Shown here piece by piece: positions 34,301 to 35,397 of a stretch of DNA of 35,397 nucleotides; position 1 is the first letter of the stretch; every line of letters begins with the position of its first letter. The notes below the pieces were generated by a model. The model made no database searches. It had not been told where the DNA came from and saw only the letters and a program-made list of their open reading frames with translations. The DNA is taken from assembly GCF_012933505.1 (NCBI RefSeq), contig NZ_JABBNB010000048.1, positions 1 to 35,397 of the forward strand. Direction: 5' to 3'. The DNA comes from Gordonia asplenii. GTDB taxonomy: Bacteria > Actinomycetota > Actinomycetes > Mycobacteriales > Mycobacteriaceae. A program made the translations under genes and the position numbers.

Positions 34301-34770
34301 ACGGCGACGTCTCACGGTTGTCAGCAAACCAATTCTTCTACGGACTACGCCGCGGCGAAGAACACCACGTCCAACTCGCCAAAGGCGTCACCCTCCTCAT
34401 CGGCCTCGAAGCCATCAGCGAACCCGACGAACACGGCATGCGCACCGTCATGTGCATCCTCAACGGACAACTCCGCCCCGTCGCCGTCCGCGACCGCTCC
34501 ATCGTCAGCGACATCCCAGCCGCAGAAAAAGCCGACAAAGACAACCCCAGCCACATCGCCGCACCCTTCGCCGGCGTCGTCACCCTCACCATCACCGAAG
34601 GAGACACCATCCACACCGGCGACACCATCGGCACCATCGAAGCCATGAAAATGGAAGCCGCCATCACCACACCCCGCGGCGGCACCATCACCCGAACCGC
34701 CATCACCAAGGTCGCGCAAGTCGAGGCTGGTGATCTGCTCGCCGTAGTGTCGACCGCGGCCAGCGAGTGA
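31360..34770 (+). CDS. pyc: Pyruvate carboxylase
   Basis: 1136 residues, full length for the single-chain enzyme, from ATG 31360 with AAAGGGAAC upstream. The biotin carboxylase domain (about 1-455) has KVLVANRGEIAIRAFRA, the ATP-grasp loop AVAGGGGRGMRRV and EMNPRIQVEHTVTEEVTDVD. The carboxyltransferase domain (about 525-800) has DTTFRDAHQSLLATRLR, with metal ligands in IKDMAG and HIHTHDT. The C-terminal biotin carrier domain has EAMKMEA (about 1093-1099, Lys is the biotin site). It converts pyruvate, bicarbonate and ATP to oxaloacetate in the cytosol, refilling the TCA cycle. Codon use changes inside the gene: the first 600 nt use many T-ending codons, later parts almost only C-ending. A strong terminator follows. 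Confidence 0.98.
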   Translation: MTSSTFAKVLVANRGEIAIRAFRAAYELGIATVAVFPYEDRNSPHRTKADESYQIGEPGHPVRTYLDIDEIIAAATRAGADAIYPGYGFLSENPDLAAACAANGITFVGPSRDILELTGNKARAIAAAKAAGLPVLASSEPSTDVDALLAAAESMQFPLFVKAVAGGGGRGMRRVEDITGLRDAVEAAAREAESAFGDATVFLEQAVINPRHIEVQILADTHGNVIHLFERDCSVQRRHQKVVELAPAPNLDPTLRETICADAVAFARQIGYTCAGTVEFLVDERGNHVFIEMNPRIQVEHTVTEEVTDVDLVQAQLRIAAGATLAELGLSQDAIRVHGAALQCRITTEDPANGFRPDTGRITAYRSPGGGGVRLDGGTTLGAEVGAYFDSMLVKLTCRGRDFDTAVAHARRAVTEFRIRGVSTNIPFLQAVLDDPDFRAGRVTTSFIEERPHLLTQHSSADRASKILAYLADVTVNHPNGTRPTTVYALDKLPAIDLTTPPPAGSRQRLLTLGPDGFATALREQKALAVTDTTFRDAHQSLLATRLRTSSLLGVAGHVARLTPELLSIEAWGGATYDVALRFLHEDPWDRLAQLREAVPNICLQMLLRGRNTVGYTPYPEQVTKAFVAEATDTGIDIFRIFDALNNVDQMRPAIDAVRETGTAIAEVAMSYTGDLANPTENLYTLDYYLRLAEQIVDAGAHVLAIKDMAGLLRAPAATKLVTALRQNFDLPIHIHTHDTPGGQLATYLAAWEAGADAVDGASAPMAGTTSQPSLSAIIAAAAHSERDTGISLDAVCDLEPYWEALRKVYAPFESGLPAPTGRVYTHEIPGGQLSNLRQQAIALGLGDRFEEVEAKYAASDRLLGRLVKVTPSSKVVGDLALALVGTGVDVDDFAADPARYDIPDSVIGFLHGELGTPAAGWPEPFRTRALEGRGAARPITPLTADDQAGLTGDSPTRQATLNRLLFPGPTKEYLAHLDQYGDVSRLSANQFFYGLRRGEEHHVQLAKGVTLLIGLEAISEPDEHGMRTVMCILNGQLRPVAVRDRSIVSDIPAAEKADKDNPSHIAAPFAGVVTLTITEGDTIHTGDTIGTIEAMKMEAAITTPRGGTITRTAITKVAQVEAGDLLAVVSTAASE

Positions 34771-34785
34771 CCGTGTAGAAAATAG

Positions 34786-34820
34786 CAAAAGGGCCCCCGA
34801 CGATGTCGGGGGCCCTTTTG
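34786..34820 (+). terminator. Terminator of pyruvate carboxylase
   Basis: A perfect inverted repeat, CAAAAGGGCCCCCGAC (34786-34801) with its complement 34805-34820, around a 3-nt loop. The descending arm ends in CCCTTTTGTGTT, so it is an intrinsic terminator with a short T-run, and it would also work on the opposite strand. Confidence 0.9.
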
Positions 34821-34847
34821 TGTTGCCCGGTGTGCTCAGAGGTGACG

Positions 34848-34923
34848 ATCTCGATACGCCCGAGGGGAGTGCCCGTACTGAGCGAGGCGCTAGCCGAGTC
34901 GAAGTGACGAGCGTGTCGAAACG
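34848..34923 (-). repeat. Dispersed repeat, copy C
   Basis: On the minus strand it starts CGTTTCGACACG (34912-34923) and contains the 33-mer at 34873-34905, which equals 35103-35135 inverted with one mismatch. It ends in CGGGCGTATCGAGATC (34848-34863). It lies just beyond the pyc terminator. Confidence 0.7.
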
Positions 34924-34986
34924 CCTGTACCACAATGCATTTGATGGTAGCGCACGTGTCGAACTGTGATGGTATCGAACATTGAG

Positions 34987-35013
34987 GCGTGTACACCCAA
35001 AGGGTGCACACGC
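34987..35013. repeat. Strong 12-bp inverted repeat with AAA loop
   Basis: GCGTGTACACCC (34987-34998) and GGGTGCACACGC (35002-35013) pair at 11 of 12 positions. The left arm includes the palindrome GTGTACAC. It could be an operator or a terminator-like hairpin; there is no adjacent gene to assign it to. Confidence 0.5.
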
Positions 35014-35075
35014 GTCACTTGCCGGGTGTCATCGACGATGTTGGCGCGGACCGTCGAAAGTCGTTGTGGCTGAGA

Positions 35076-35161
35076 GGTTTCGACACGGACTCGGCTAGCG
35101 CTACTTCGACTCGGCTAGCGCCTCGCTCAGCACGGCGCTCGTCCGGCTCAACCAGCAGAGG
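35076..35161 (+). repeat. Dispersed repeat, copy D (longest)
   Basis: Starts GGTTTCGACACGG (35076-35088) and ends CCGGCTCAACCAGCAGAGG (35143-35161). GACTCGGCTAGCGC occurs twice inside (35088-35101 and 35108-35121, 20 nt apart), showing internal duplication. Shares 32 of 33 bases (35103-35135) in inverted order with copy C. Confidence 0.75.
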
Positions 35162-35185
35162 GACGCTTCGGTCGGTGGATCCAGG

Positions 35186-35239
35186 CCGAGTGCCGAGGCG
35201 AGGACGACAAGTTCCTGCTCCCCGAGTGCCGAGGCGAGG
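35186..35239 (+). repeat. Pair of identical 18-mers
   Basis: CCGAGTGCCGAGGCGAGG occurs at 35186-35203 and 35222-35239, each followed by a form of GACGA. The spacing is 36 nt. No gene is present. Confidence 0.7.
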
Positions 35240-35397
35240 GACGAGCTTCGGTGTAACGAGGGGTCTGGTGAGACGAACAACCCAACCCAACCCAACCCCG
35301 CCCCTGGTCTGCCCCTCTCGGGGGGCGTCCGGGGTGGCAATAGTGGTGTAGCGCAGACAAAAAAAGGGGGGACGCCCCCGGGGACCGTCGCCGGCCT
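35240..35397. other. Repeat-rich end of window without a gene
   Basis: No convincing gene is seen from 34771 to the end. This last part has a CCCAA tandem run (about 35279-35297). It also has an inverted repeat GGGGGCGTCC (35321-35330) / GGACGCCCCC (35370-35379) enclosing 39 nt with an A-run (35359-35365), which might form a large hairpin. Confidence 0.5.

Noticed and set aside
33747..34733. 328-codon frame overlapping the end of pyc on the same strand
   Set aside because: Composed almost only of Arg, Pro, His and Thr; a frame-shadow of C-rich pyc codons.

Overview
The window is about 35.4 kb of high-GC DNA, most likely from a mycolic-acid actinobacterium, with Gordonia or a close relative of Mycobacteriales the best guess. 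The inference rests on mycobacterium-like small secreted DUF4189 proteins, a WS/DGAT acyltransferase, a DesA1-type acyl-ACP desaturase, an LLM-class (F420-type) oxidoreductase, a DUF222/HNH gene end, and the codon use. No phage, CRISPR array or complete insertion sequence was found.

Layout. 1-3.7 kb: the end of a DUF222/HNH gene, two divergent DUF4189 secreted-protein genes sharing a mirror-image promoter, a gene-poor stretch with a small frameshifted gene and an intact 78-residue protein, and a secreted class-2 lipase. 3.8-6.7 kb: a large LuxR-type ATPase regulator, then tRNA-Lys(TTT) with its own promoter and terminator. 7.1-9.7 kb: a type-B carboxylesterase, a 174-bp MITE-like element touching its stop codon, and an alpha/beta hydrolase. 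9.9-12.7 kb (minus): a copper operon (membrane protein, YcnI/DUF1775, CopC, CopD). 12.8-18.5 kb: glutamine-dependent NAD+ synthetase, a WS/DGAT-secreted lipase pair, and acyl-ACP desaturase.

18.8-23.9 kb: a tight four-gene unit of an AnsP-type amino-acid permease, an orphan family-3 solute-binding lipoprotein, a cNMP/CBS/DUF294 nucleotidyltransferase-like protein and a PPP-like metallophosphoesterase with altered metal motifs. It looks like an amino-acid uptake and signalling module and is the best candidate for an undescribed system here. 24-31.2 kb: a GntR(FCD) regulator and LLM oxidoreductase divergent from a catabolic operon (FAH hydrolase, extradiol dioxygenase, NTF2-like protein, SDR lacking catalytic Tyr/Lys, FAD aromatic monooxygenase, DoxX). 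The promoters overlap at a 14-bp palindrome. This looks like an aromatic ring-hydroxylation and meta-cleavage pathway of unknown substrate.

31.4-34.8 kb: pyruvate carboxylase and its terminator. The last 0.6 kb holds no gene but is rich in dispersed and inverted repeats. Related dispersed repeats lie near 9.75, 28.7, 34.9 and 35.1 kb. All family assignments were made by reading motifs; no database search was run.
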